Shown: piece by piece, positions 49,982 to 62,282 of the stretch
Layout: each line of letters starts with the position of its first letter
Position numbering within the stretch: the first letter of the stretch is position 1
Origin: Aristolochia californica
Lineage: Eukaryota > Streptophyta > Magnoliopsida > Piperales > Aristolochiaceae
Assembly (NCBI GenBank): GCA_029961685.1
Contig: JARWKL010000001.1
Location: forward strand, 25,928,295-25,992,294
Length of the DNA stretch: 64,000 bases
Direction: 5' to 3'
Position numbers and translations under genes: made by a program
Notes under the pieces: generated by a model
Told to the model about the DNA's origin: nothing
The model's database searches: none
Seen by the model: only the letters and a program-made list of their open reading frames with translations

Positions 49982-52900
49982 CGCGGAAAAAGGTATTGGC
50001 CCGGTGAACGACGGTGGGGAACTCCTCTCGGGTCCTCCTCTATTTCCGGTCAAAAACCTCAATTAAAAATCCCCTTCCTCCCCCTTTTCCCGACGATTGC
50101 AAAACCTGATATTTAAAACTAAAAAGAACTTACAATCCCTAAAAATTACAGATACTCTTTGGGATTATCTCTCTCTACATTTTTGCATTGTGTATTTTCA
50201 TTTTAGATGTACTCTTTTTTCTTAAATCAAAAGTTTGATTTTTCTCTTTCCCTTAATCCCTTAACCAAAAAGGCAAATAGATCACAATAAACTGAAAATT
50301 TTAGAGTTTATGTATGGAAAAAATTTAAAACAATAACAAATGTATGTAAAGAAAATTTATTCACACACCACCAATGAACACAAAAGTATTGTTGTCCAAT
50401 TTTGTCAAATTCTACTAGATCAACCCTAACAGCTTGGAATTTTATAAGAAAAAGATTTCTTCCACATAAGCTTTAAAAATGGATATGCATGCTTGAAACA
50501 GCTTAAAGATTCAAATCACCTATGGATGCAAACCTTTTAAAGAAAATCACAAACGCTCATTAAATTCTCAAGTGAACGTGCGGTGGGATATTTAGCCGAG
50601 TCAAACAAGCCATTATTTTGACCAATTAAAAAAAGTTGACCTAACAATCATAGATGATTGTAAAGTGATTTATCATGCATAATGGGCTATATTCTTAAGA
50701 AATGGTTTATGGAATTGGAATCAACACTCTGGTTAAAAATCCACCTCCTCCCCCTTTTCCCGAATATTGCAAAACCAGATATCTAAAAAATAAAAAGTGC
50801 TTACAATCCCTAAAAATTATAGACACTCTTTGGAATTATCTCTCTCTACATTTGTGCGTTGTGCATTTCCTTTTTAGATGTACTCTTTTTTTTTTAAATT
50901 AAAACATTGAGTTTTCGCTCTCCCTTCATCCTGTAAACCAAAAAGGCAAATAGATCACAACAAAATGAAAATTTTAGAGTTTATGTCTGGAAAAAATTTA
51001 AAACAATAACAAATGTAAGTAAAGAAAATTAATTCACACACCACAAATGAACACACAAGTTTTGTTGTCCAATTTTGGGAAATTCCATTAGTTCAACCCT
51101 AACAGCTTGGAATTTTATAAGAAAGAGATTTCTTCCACACATGCTTTAAAAATGGAAATGCATGCTTGTAACATGTTAAAGATGCAAATAACCTATGGAT
51201 CCAAACCTTTTAATGCGAATAACAAACGCTCATCAAAATTCTCAAGTGAACGTGCGGTGGGATATTTACATGAGTCAAACAAGCCATTATATTGACCTTT
51301 CACAAAAAGCTGACCAAACAATCATAGATAATTGTACAATGATTTATCGTGCGTAATGGGCTATAGTACCCTAAGAAATGGCTTACGGATTGGGAGTCAA
51401 CACACTATTAAAAATCCCCTGCCTCCCCCTTTTCCCAACGATTGCAAAACCTGATATATAAAAACTGAAATGAGCTTACAATCCCTAAAAATTACTGACA
51501 CTCTTTGGAATTATCTCTCTCTGTTGCATTGTGCATTTCCATTTTAGAAGTACGCTTTTTTCTTAAATCAAAACTTTGAGTTTTCTCTTTCCCTTAATCC
51601 CTTTACCAAAACGGCAAATAGATCACAAACAAATGAAAATTTTAGAGTTTATGTAAGGAAAAAAATTAAAACAATAACAAATGTAAGTAAAGAAAATTTA
51701 TTCACACCACCAACGAACACAAAAGTTTTGTTGTCCAAGTTTGTGAAATTCCACTAGATCAACCCTAATAGCTTGCAATTTTATAAGAAAGAGATTTCTT
51801 CTAGATAAGCTTTAAAAATGGATATGCATGCTTGAAACATCTTAAAGATGAAAATCACCTATGGATGCAAATCTTTTAAAGAATATCACAAACGCTCATT
51901 AAATTCTCAAGTGAACGTGCAGTGGGATATTTTCCCGAGTCAAATAAGCCCTTATTTTGCCCATTTACAAAAAGTTCACCTAACAATCATACATGATTGT
52001 AAAGTGATTTATCGTGCGTAACGGGTTACATTACCCTAAGAAATGGCTTATGGATTTGGCCTCAACACTCAGGTAAAAATCCCCCGCCTTCTCTTTTCCA
52101 GACGATTGCAAAACCCTAAAATTAAAAAAATTAAAAGAGATTACAATCCCTAAAAATTATAGACACTCTTTGGAATTATCTCTCACTACATTTGTGCATT
52201 GTGCATTTTAATTTTAGATGTACTCTTTTTTCTTAAATCAAAACTTTGAGTTTTCGCTCTCCCTAAATCCCTTAATCCAAAAAGGCAAATAGATCATAAC
52301 AAAATAAAAATTTTAGAGTTTATGTATGGAAAAAATTTGAAAAATTAACAAATTTAAGTAAAGAAAATTTATTCACACACCTCAAATGAACACAAAAGCT
52401 TTGTTGTTCAAGTTTAGGAAATTCCACTAGTTCAACCCTAGCAGCTTGGAATTTTATAAGAAAGAGATATCTTCCACATATGCTTTAAAAATGGATATGT
52501 ATGCTTGAAACATGTTAAAGATGCAAATCCAATATGGATCCAAACCTTTTAGAGAGAATAACAAACGCTCATTAAATTCTCAAGTGAACGTGCGGTGGGA
52601 TAATTACTAGAGTCAAACAAGCCATTATTTTACCCATTTAAAAAATGTTGACTTAACAATCTTAGATGATTGTAAAGTGATTTATCATGCGTAACGGGCT
52701 ATAGTACCTTTAGAAAAGGCTTATGGATTGGGAGTCAACCCTCAGAATAAAAATCCCCTGCCTCCCCTTTTTTCCGATGATTGCAAAACCTTATTTATAA
52801 AAACTAAAAAGAGATTACAATCGCAAAAAATTACATACACTTTTTGGAATTATCTCTCTCTACATTTGTGAATTGAGCATTTCCATTTTAGATGTACTCA

Positions 52901-55900
52901 TTTTTCTTAAATCAAACTTTGAGTTTTCTCTCTCCCTTCATATCGTAAACCAAAGAGGCAACAAGATCACAACAAAATGAAAATTTTAGAGTTTATGTAT
53001 GGAAAAAATTTAAAACAATTACAAATGTAAGTAAATTAAATTTCTTCACACACCATAAATGAAGACAAAAGTTTTGTTGTCCAAGTTTGGGAAATTGCAC
53101 TTCTTCATCCTTAACAGCTTGAAATTTTATAAGAAAGAGATTTATTCCACATAAGCCACAAAAATGGATATGCATGATTGAAACATGTTAAAAATTCAAA
53201 TCACATATGGATCCAAACCTTTAAAAGAGAATAACAAACGCTTATTAAATTCTCAATTGAACGTGCGGTGGGATCTTTACCCGAGTCAAACAAGCCATTA
53301 TTTTGCCCTTTTAAAAAAAAGTTGATCTAACAATATTAGATGATTGTAAAGTGATTTATCGTGCATAACGGGCTATATTACCCTAAGAAATGGCTTATGG
53401 ATATGGAGTCAACACTCAGTTAAAAATCCCCCACCTACCCCTTTTCTCGACGATTGCAAAACCTGATATATAAAAACAAAAAAGAGCTTACAATCCCTAA
53501 AAATTATAGACACTCTTTGGAATTATCTCTCCCTAAATTTGTGCATTGTGAATTTCCATTTTAGATGTACTCTTTTTTATTAATTCAAAACTTTGAGTTT
53601 TCACTCTTCCTTCATCCCATAAACCAAAAAGGCAAATAGATCACAACAAAATGAAAATTTTAGAGCTTATGGATGGAAAAAATTTAAAACAATAACAAAT
53701 GTAAGTAAAGAAAATATATTCACACACTTCAAATGAAGACAAAAGTTTTGTTGTCATGGTTTGGGAAATTCCACTAGTTCAACCCTAGCAATTGGAGTTT
53801 AATAGGAAAGAGATTTCTTCCACCCATGCTTTAAAAATGGATATGTATGCTTGAAACATGTTAAAGATGCAAATCACCTATGGATCAAAACCTTTTAAAG
53901 AGAATAACAAATGCTCATTAAATTCTCAAGTGAACGTGCGGTGGGATATTTACCCGAGTCAAACAAGCCATTATTTAGACCATTTACCAAAAGTTGACCT
54001 AACAATCATAGATTCTTGTAAAGTGATTTATCATGCTTAACGGGCTATATTACCCTAAGAAATGGCTTATGGATTGGGAGTCAACACTCAGGTTAAAATC
54101 CCCCACCTCCCCCTTTTCCCGACGATTGCAAAACCTGATATATAAAAACTAAAAAGTGCATACAATCCCTAAAAATTATGGACACTCTTTGGAGTTATCT
54201 CTTTCGACATTTGTGCATTGTCCATTTCCATTTTAGATGTACTGTTTTTCTTAAATCAAAACTTTGAGTTTTCGCACTTCCTTCATGCTGTAAACGAAAG
54301 AGGCAAATAGATCTCTACAAAATAAAAATATTAGACTTTACGTGTGGAAAATATTTAAAACAATAACAAATGTAAGTAAAGAAAATTTATTCACACACCA
54401 CAAATGAACATAAAATTTTTGTTGTCCAAGTTTTGGAAATTCCACAAGTTCAACCCAGTATCTTGGAATTTTATAAGGAAGAGATTTCTTCCACATAAGC
54501 TTTAAAAATGGATATGGATGTGTGTAACATATTAATGATGCAAATCACATATGGATCCAAACCTTTTAAAGAGAATAACAAATGCTCATTAAATTCTCAA
54601 GTGAACGTGCGGTGGGATATTTACCCAAGTCAAACAAGCCATTATTTAACCTTTTTACAAAACGCTGACCTAACAATCATAGATGATTCTAAAGTGACTT
54701 ATCATGCGTAACGGGCTATATTACCCTAAGAAATGGCTTCTGGATTGTGAGTCAACACTCAGTTAAAAATCCGCTAGCTCCCCCTTTTCCCGACGATTGC
54801 AAAACCTGATATATAAAAACTAAAAAGAGCTTACAATCCCTAAAAATTACTGACACTCTTTGAAATTATCTCTCTCTACATTTTTGCATTGTCGATTTCC
54901 ATTTTACATGTACACTTTTTTCTTAAATCAAAACTTGGAGTTTTCGCGCTTCCTTCATGCCGTAAAAGAAAAAAGCAAATAGATCACAAAAAAATGAAAA
55001 TTTTAGAGTTTATGTGCGGAAAGTATTTTAAAAAATAACAAATGTAAGTAAAGAAAATATTTTCATACACCACAAATGAACACAAAATTCTTTTTGTCCA
55101 TGTTTGGGAAATTCCACTAGTTCAACCCTAACAACTTGGAATTTTCAAAGAAAGAGATTTCTTCATAGATGCGTTAAAAATGGATATGCATGCTTGTAAC
55201 ATGTTAATGATGCAAATCACCTATGGATCCTAACCTTTTAAAGTGAATAACAAACGCTCATTAAATTCTTAAGTGAATGGCAGTGGGATATTTAAACGAG
55301 TCAAAAGGACCATTAATTTGCCCTATTACAAAAACCTGACCTAACAATAATAGATGATTGTAAAGTAATTTATGGTGCATAACGGACTATAGTACCCTAA
55401 GAAAGGCTTATGGATTGGGAGTCAACACTCAGTTAAAAATCCTCCCCCTCCCCTTTTTTCCCGACGATTGTAAAACGTGATATATAAAAACTAAAAAGAG
55501 CTTACATTTCCTAAAAATTACAGACACTCTTTGGAATTATCTCTCTCTACATTTGTGCTTTGTCCATTTCTATTTTAGATATACTCTTTTTTCTTAAATC
55601 AAAACTTTGAGTTTTCGCGCTCCCATCATGCTATAAACGAAAAAGGCAAATAGATCACAACAAAATGAAAATTTTAGGGTTTATGCGTGGAAAAATTTTA
55701 AAACAATATCAAACGTAAGAAAAGAAAATTTAGTCACACACGACAAATGAACTCAAAAGTTTTGTTGTCCAAGTTTGGAAAATTCCACAAGTTCAGCCCT
55801 AACAACTTGAAATTTAATAAGAAAGAGATTTCTTCCACACTTGCTTTAAAAATGGATATGCATGCTTGAAACATGTTAAAGACGCAAACCACCTATGGAT

Positions 55901-56088
55901 CCAAACCTTTTAAAGAGAATAACAAACACTCATTAAATTCTCAAGTGAACGTGCGGTGGGATATTTACCCGAGTCAAACAAGCAATTATTTTACCCATTT
56001 ACAAAAACTTGACCTAACAATCATAGCTGATTGCAAAGTGATTTATCGTGCGTAATGGGATACATTAACCCTGTGAAATGGCTTATGG

Positions 56089-56474
56089 ATTGGGAGTCAA
56101 CACTCAGTTAAAAATCTCACGCCTCCCCCTTTCCCTATGATTGCAAAACATGATATATAAAAACTAAAAAGAGCTTACAATCCCTAAAAATTATAGACAC
56201 TCATTGGAATTATTTTCTTCTGCACATGCTTTAAAAATGGATATGCATGCTTGTAACATGATAAAGATGAAAATCCCCTATGGAATCAAACTTTTTAAAA
56301 AGAATAACAAATGTTCATTAAATTCTCAAGTGAACGTGTGGTGGGATATTTACCCGAGTCAATCAAGCCATTATTTTGCCCTTTTAAAAAAAGCTGACCT
56401 AAATATCATAGATGATTGTAAAGTGATTTATCATGCATAACAGGCTATGGTACCCTAAGAATGGCTTATGGATT
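56089..56474. repeat. Strongly shortened satellite monomer (about 383 bp)
   Basis: Successive landmarks lie only about 383 bp apart. The text goes from GACACTCATTGGAATTATTTT directly into CTTCTGCACATGCTTTAAAA at about 56211. Roughly 289 bp are missing, from the CTCTCTCTACATTTGTG block to the AAGAGATTTCTTCC block. The lost part carries most of the A-rich half of the monomer. Confidence 0.85.
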
Positions 56475-56724
56475 GGGAGTCAACACTCAGTTAAAAATCC
56501 CTCCCCTCCCCCTTGTCCCGACGATTGCAAAACATGATATATAAAAACTAAAAAGTGCTTACAATCCCTAAAAATTACAGACACTCTTTGGAATTATCTC
56601 TCTCTACATTTTTGCATTGTGCATTTCCATTTTAAATGTACTCTTTTTTCTTAAATCAAAACTTTGAGTTTTCGCTCTCCCTTCATCCCGTAAACCAAAA
56701 AGATAAATAGTTCACAACAAAATG

Positions 56725-58068
56725 ACAATTTAAGATTTTAAGTGTGGAAAAAATTTCAAAGAAAAACAAATATAAGTAAAGAAAATTTATTCACACACCA
56801 AAAATGAACACAAAAGTTTTGTTATCCATGTTTGGGAAATTCCACTAGTTCAACCCTAACAACTTGGAATTTTATAAGAAAGAGATTTCTTCCACACATG
56901 CTTTAAAAATGGATTTGCATGCTTGAAAGATGTTAAAGATGCAAATCACCTATGGATCCAAACCTTTTAAAGTGAATAAAAAACATTCATTAATTTTTCA
57001 AGTGAACATGCGGTGGTATATTTACCTGAGACAAACAAGCCATTATTTTTCCCTTTTACAAAAACCTGACCTATCAATCATAGATGATTTTAAAGTGATT
57101 TTTCTTGCATAACTGGCTATGTTACCCTAAGAAATGGCTTATGGATTTAGAATCAACACTCAGTAAAACATCCCCCGCCTCCACCTTTTCCCGAAGATTG
57201 CAAAACCTGATAAATAAAAACAAAAAAAAACTTACAATCCCTAAAAATTACAGACACTCTTTGGAATTATCTCTCTCTACATTTGTGCATTGTCATTTCC
57301 ATTTTAGATGTACTCTTTTTTCTTAAATAAAAAATTTAAGTTTTCGCTCTCCCTTCATCCCGAAAACATAAAAGGCAAATAGATCACAACAAAATGAAAA
57401 TTTAAGAGTTTAAGTGTGGAAAAAATTTCAAAGAAAAACAAATATAAGTAAATAAAATTTATTCACACACCACAAATGAACACAAAAGTTTTGTTATCCA
57501 TGTTTGGGAAATTCCACTAGTTCAACCCTAACAACTTGGAATTTTATAAGAAAGAGATTTCTTCCACACATGCTTTAAAAATGGATTTGCATGCTTAAAA
57601 GATGTTAAAGATGCAAATCACCTATGGATCCAAACCTTTTAAAGTGAATAAAAAACGCTCATTAAATTTTCAAGTAAACGTGCGGTGGTATATTTACCCG
57701 AGACAAACAAGCCATTATTTTTCCCTTTTACAAAAACCTGACCTATCAATCATAGATGATTTTAAAGTAATTTTTCTTGCGTAACTGGCTATGTTACCCT
57801 AAGAAATGGCTTATGGATTCAGAATCAACACTCAGTAAAACATCCCCCGCCTCCACCTTTTCCCGAAGATTGCAAAACCTGATAAATAAAAACAAAAAAA
57901 AGCTTACAATCCCTAAAAATTACAGACACTCTTTGGAATTATCTCTCTCTACATTTGTGCATTGTGATTTCCATTTTAGATGTACTCTTTTTTCTTAAAT
58001 AAAAAATTTAAGTTTTCGCTCTCCCTTCATCCCGAAAACATAAAAGGCAAATAGATCACAACAAAATG
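56725..58068. repeat. Recent single-monomer tandem duplication
   Basis: Two adjacent monomers (about 56725-57396 and 57397-58068) share private variants not seen elsewhere: TTTCAAAGAAAAACAAATAT (56752 and 57424), CAGTAAAACATCCCCCGCC (57162 and 57834) and AAATAAAAAATTTAAG (57327 and 57999). I count about 14 differences in 672 bp (about 2%), much less than between other neighbours. The offset is exactly 672. Confidence 0.9.
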
Positions 58069-60987
58069 AAAATTTTAGAGTTGATGTATTGAAAAAATTT
58101 AAAACAATAACGAATGTAAGTAAGGAAAATTTATTCACACACCACAAATGAACACAAAAGTTTCGTTGTCCAAGTTTGTGAAATTCCACTAGTTCAACCC
58201 TAACAGCTTGGAATTTTATAAGTAAGAGAATTCTTCCACATAAGCTTTAAAAATGGATATGCATGCTTGAAACATGTTAAAGATTCAAATCACATATGGA
58301 TCTAAACCTTTTAAAGAGTTACAAAAGCTCATTAAATTCTCATGTGAACATGCGTGGGATATTTACTCGAGTCAAACTAGCCATTATTTTGCCAATTTAA
58401 AAAAAGTTGACCTAACCATCACAGATGATTGTAAAGTGATTTATCGTGCGTAACGGCCTATATTACCTAAGAAATGCCTTATGGATTGGGATTCAACATT
58501 CAGTTTAAAATCCCATGCCTCCCCCTTTTCCCAACGATTGTAAAACCTGATATATAAAAACTAAAAAGAGCTTACAATCCCTAAAAATTACAGACCCTCT
58601 TTGGAATTATCTCTCTCTACATTTGTGCATTGTCCATTTCAATTTTAGATGTACTCTTTTTTCTTAAATCATAACTTTAAAGTTTTCGCGCTCCCTTCAT
58701 GCTGTAAACGAAAAAGGCAAATAGATCACAACAAAAAGAAAATTTTAGAGTTTATGTGTGGAAAATATTTAAAACAATAACAAATATAAGTAAAGAAAAT
58801 TTATTCACACACCACCAATGAACAAAAAAGTTTTGTTGTCCAAGTTTGGGAAATTCCCCTACTTTAACTCTAAAGAGATTTCTTCCACACATGCTTTAAA
58901 AATGGATATGCATGCTTGAAACATGTTAAAGATGCAAATCACCTATGGATCCAAACCTTTTAAAGAGAATAACAAAATCTTCATTAAATTCTCAAGTATA
59001 CGTGCGGTGGGATATTTACCTGAGTCAAATAAGCCATTATTTTGTCCATTTACAAAAATTTGACCTAACGATCATGGATGATTGTAAAGTGATTATCATG
59101 CGTAACGGGCTATATTACCCTAAGAATTGGCTTATGGATTGGGAGTCAACACTAAGTAAAAAATCCCCCGCCTCCCCCTATTCCCGACGATTGCAAAACT
59201 TGATATATAAAAACTAAAAAAGGCTTACAATCCCTTAAAATTACAGACACTCTTTGGAATTATCTCTCTCTAAATTTGTGCATTGTGCATTGTGCATTTC
59301 ATTTTAGATGTACTCTTTTTTCTTAAATAAAAAATTTGAGTTTTCGCCCTCCATTCATGCTGTAAACCAAAAAGGCAAAAAAATCACAACAAAATAAAAA
59401 TTTTAGAGTTTATGTAGGGAAAAAGCTTAAAACAATAACAAATTTAAGAAAAGAAAATTTATTCACACACCACAAATGAAGAAAAAAGTTTTATTGTCCA
59501 AGTTTGGGAAATTCCACTAGTTCAACCCTAACAGCTTGGAGTTTTATAAGAAAGAGATTTCTTCCACGCATACTTTAAAAATGGATATGCATGCTTGAAG
59601 CATGTTAAAGATAAAAATCACCTATGGATCCAAACCTTTTAAAGAGAATAACAAACGCTCATTAAATTCTCAAGTCAACGTGCGGTGGGATATTTAGCTG
59701 AGTCAAAAAAGCCATTATTTTGCCCATTGACAAAAAGTTGACCTAACAATCATAGATAATTGTAAAGTGATTTATCGTGCGTAACGGGCTATATTACCCT
59801 AAGAATTGGCATATAGATTGGAAACCAACACTCAGTTAAAAATCCCCCGCCTCCCCCTTTTTCTGACGATCGCAAAACCCAATATATAAAAACTAAAAAA
59901 AGCCTACAATCCCTAAAAATTACAAACACTCTTTGGAATTATCTCTCTCTACATTTGTGCATTGTGCATTTCATTTTAGATGTACTCTTTTTTCTTAAAG
60001 CAAAACTTTGAGTTTTTGCTCTCCCTTCATCCCGTAAACCAAAAAGGCAAATAGATCACAACAAAATGAAAATTTTAGAGTTTATGTATGGAAAAAAATT
60101 AAAAAAATAAGAAATTTAAGTAAATAAAATTTATTCACATACCAAAAATGAACACAAAAGTTTTGTTGCATGGTTTGGGAAATTCCACTAGTTCAACCAT
60201 AACAGCCTGGAGTTTTATAAGAAAGAGATTTCTTCCACACATGCTTTAAAAATAGATATGCATGCTTGAAGTATGTTAAAGATGCAAATCACCTATGGAT
60301 CCAAACCTTTTAAAGATAAAACAAACGCTCATTAAATTTTCAAGTGAACATGCGGTGGGATATTTAGCCGTATCAAACAAGCCATTATTTTGACCATTTA
60401 CAAAAAGCTGACCAAATAATCATAGATAATTGTAAAGTAATTTATCATGCTTAACGGGCTATATTACCCTAAGAAATGGTTTTTGGATTTGGAATCAACA
60501 CTCAGGTTAAAAATCCACCGCCTCCCCCTTTTTCCAACGATTGCAAAACCTGATATTAAAAACTAAAAAGAGCTTCAATCCCTAAAAATTGTAGACACTC
60601 TTTGGAATTATCTCTCTCTAATTTTGTGCATTGTTCATTTCCATTTTAGATGTACTCTTTTTTCTTAAATCAAAACATTGAGTTTTCGCTCTCCCTTCAT
60701 CCCGTAAACCAAAAAGGCAAATAGATCACAACAAAATGAAAATTTTAGAGTTTATGTATGGAAAAAATTTAAAACATTAAAAAATTTAAGTAAATAAAAT
60801 TTATGCACACACCAAAAATGACAACAAAAGTTTTGTTGTCCAAGTTTGGGAAATTCCACTAGTTCAACCCTAACAGCTTGGAATTTTATAAGAAAGAAAT
60901 TTCTGCCACACATGCTTTAAAATGGATATGCATGCTTGTAACATGTTAATGATGCAAATCACCTATGGATCCAAACCTTTTAAAGAG

Positions 60988-61378
60988 TTTTGGAAGATGG
61001 GCTCAAGCCCACGAGCTCAAGACAAGAAACCCACAAGTCAAAGGAGTGGCATATGAGTAAAATATGGTACTTTCCATAAAGTTGGCATAGAAGTGTAAAT
61101 ATGTGTTCCTTTTATGTCTTTTGTTTTATCAAGTTGTATCCCTAAGGGTATTGTAAAACTATAAATAAAGGCATTGGCTAAGAGGTAGGGTATTGAAGCA
61201 CTCTCCTCTCTTTCCACAAATTCGTCCAACCTTCATTTTTCTTTTTGATGCAACCCTCTTCTCCCTTAATCCAAAATCTCTTCTTCCACATTCTTCTTCT
61301 TCTCTTGTCCTTCTCTCTTCTTCTTCTTCTTCTTTCTTGTTGATCTAAAGTTCCTTTCATGAGATCCTAAATTCTACA
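60988..61378 (+). repeat. Copia 5' LTR (about 390 bp)
   Basis: The right end is fixed by CTACA directly before the primer-binding site at 61379. The left end is ambiguous. Satellite identity stops at 60987 and the next bases are TTTTGGAAGATGGG. A canonical TG start would be at 60991, leaving three unexplained T, whereas a start at 60988 abuts satellite exactly but needs the terminal TG to have become TT. The LTR holds a TATA-type box and a long CTT-rich run (about 61281-61335). Confidence 0.82.
61160..61167 (+). promoter_or_regulatory. TATA box candidate in the Copia LTR
   Basis: TATAAATA, overlapping an AATAAA at 61164-61169. It lies about 170 bp into the LTR and 210 bp before the primer-binding site, a usual place for the U3/R boundary. 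The overlapping AATAAA could serve polyadenylation in the 3' LTR. Confidence 0.6.
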
Positions 61379-61390
61379 TGGTATCAGAGC
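61379..61390 (+). promoter_or_regulatory. Copia primer-binding site for initiator tRNA-Met
   Basis: TGGTATCAGAGC is complementary to the 3' end of plant initiator tRNA-Met over 12 nt. The match breaks at the next base. It directly follows the LTR end without spacer, as is common in plant Copia elements. Confidence 0.93.
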
Positions 61391-62282
61391 AAGGAGTTTA
61401 GGATCTCATGATGGAGTTATTATGAAATCTGTTCAAGAAGTTGTAAAAGGAGTTCTGTCATAAAGAGATAACTTCATCATCTTCTTATTTACGTTTTTTT
61501 TTTGTTTCCTTTTCTTATTTACATACTCCTTTTTACTGTTTTTCTTTACTTCTTGATTTTTGAGTCACATCAAGTCAAGATAAATCTTTATATGTTGTAA
61601 AGATTTATTTCTATGACTAAATTGATGTTATAATCTTGACTCATTGTAAATCAATTACAAGAGTGATCAAGATCATTTGCTATTTGCATCTTATTAAGAT
61701 TGATGGGTGAAATTCAATTACCTTTATGTAATTTGGATCCATCTCATTTGAGGTAGAATTCCAGCACATATTGCTGTATCTTCTCCTAATTTAGGTTGCT
61801 CATGGGTTTGTGTTGAGTTGTTGGATGCCCATTACATGTTTGATGAAATGCCAACAGCCATTTACCCTTTGTAGTTCCCTTTTTTTTTAACTTCAACATT
61901 TGAATTTTTTTCTTACGTTGAATTCTCTCATGAGCTGAAGATAAATCTCTTCAAAGTGTCTTGGTTTGTCATTAAATCTTCTCTAAATTTTTGTCTATTG
62001 CTCGTTTGTGTTGGAGTTTGGATTAAGGCCTAATCGGTTGCATCTACTTTCTTCTCTTTGTTCTTATGAATACAAGAGAAGTTGAGTTATGGCTGGATGT
62101 TATTATTTCTTTCTAAAGGCACAATTTTTTTGATAATTTGGTGCTTGCCCTTGTGAAAGAAATTGGTTCTTGCTCTCTTTTGTTGGTGATTGATTTGGTC
62201 TACGGGTTCTTCGAATTACATAAGAGTAATTGTTCTTTGAAGAAGGCCTTTTCCCTTGACCTCCATATTTACTTGCCTTATC
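61391..62282 (+). other. Copia leader, about 0.9 kb, no gene
   Basis: T-rich untranslated sequence between the primer-binding site and the gag start. It includes a T10 run near 61494. An in-frame TGA at 62238-62240 separates it from the coding frame, so the main frame cannot begin earlier than 62241. No gene is seen. Confidence 0.75.

Larger units (their letters stand above)
39964..50060 (-). mobile_element. Degenerate Ty3/Gypsy LTR retrotransposon, Athila-like
   Basis: This is a 10.1 kb element inserted in the satellite and read on the minus strand. In element order it has a truncated 5' LTR (48866-50060), tRNA-Asp primer-binding site, short leader, gag, protease, reverse transcriptase, RNase H, integrase, non-coding 3' region, polypurine tract and a full 3' LTR (39964-41562). 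Integrase follows RNase H, which defines Ty3/Gypsy order, and no chromodomain follows integrase, so it is a non-chromovirus. The tRNA-Asp site, the DLGAS protease and the overall pol sequence resemble the Athila lineage; that lineage call is from memory of family features. Two nonsense codons, three frameshifts and loss of the 5' U3 make it non-autonomous. No target-site duplication can be seen because the right flank is deleted. Confidence 0.95.
48866..50060 (-). repeat. Gypsy 5' LTR, truncated (lacks about 404 bp of U3)
   Basis: It starts TGATGTAAAATTTAG beside the primer-binding site and matches the 3' LTR base for base in length up to CGGTCAAAAACCTC, then stops at 50060. The next base is satellite (AATTAAAAATCCCC). 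The missing outer end corresponds to 41159-41562 and includes the candidate TATA box. CTC is shared by the LTR and satellite at the join. Substitutions relative to the other LTR are about 38 transitions and 15 transversions by eye count. Confidence 0.93.
50061..60987. repeat. 672-bp satellite array, right arm (about 16 monomers)
   Basis: The array resumes at 50061 in the same orientation and runs to the Copia LTR. The first monomer shares private variants with 32070-32690, such as CTTAATCCCTTAACC, ACACCACCAATGAACAC and CCACTAGATCAACC (one base changed). The unit at 52080-52740 pairs with 33420-34080 (CAAAACCCTAAAATTA variant), 13 monomers away once the insertion is subtracted. The array is cut at TTTTAAAGAG (60987) by the Copia element. 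Shortened copies occur at about 56211 and 58880. No genes are seen. Confidence 0.95.

Noticed and set aside
1..60987. Calling the array centromeric.
   Set aside because: I see no CENP-B-like box or centromere-specific chromovirus insertion. Monomer length and retrotransposon insertions do not separate centromeric from other heterochromatin.
61038..61360. Minus-strand frames in the Copia LTR.
   Set aside because: They fall in the CTT-rich LTR sequence, and their Arg/Lys/Glu-rich translation is low complexity.
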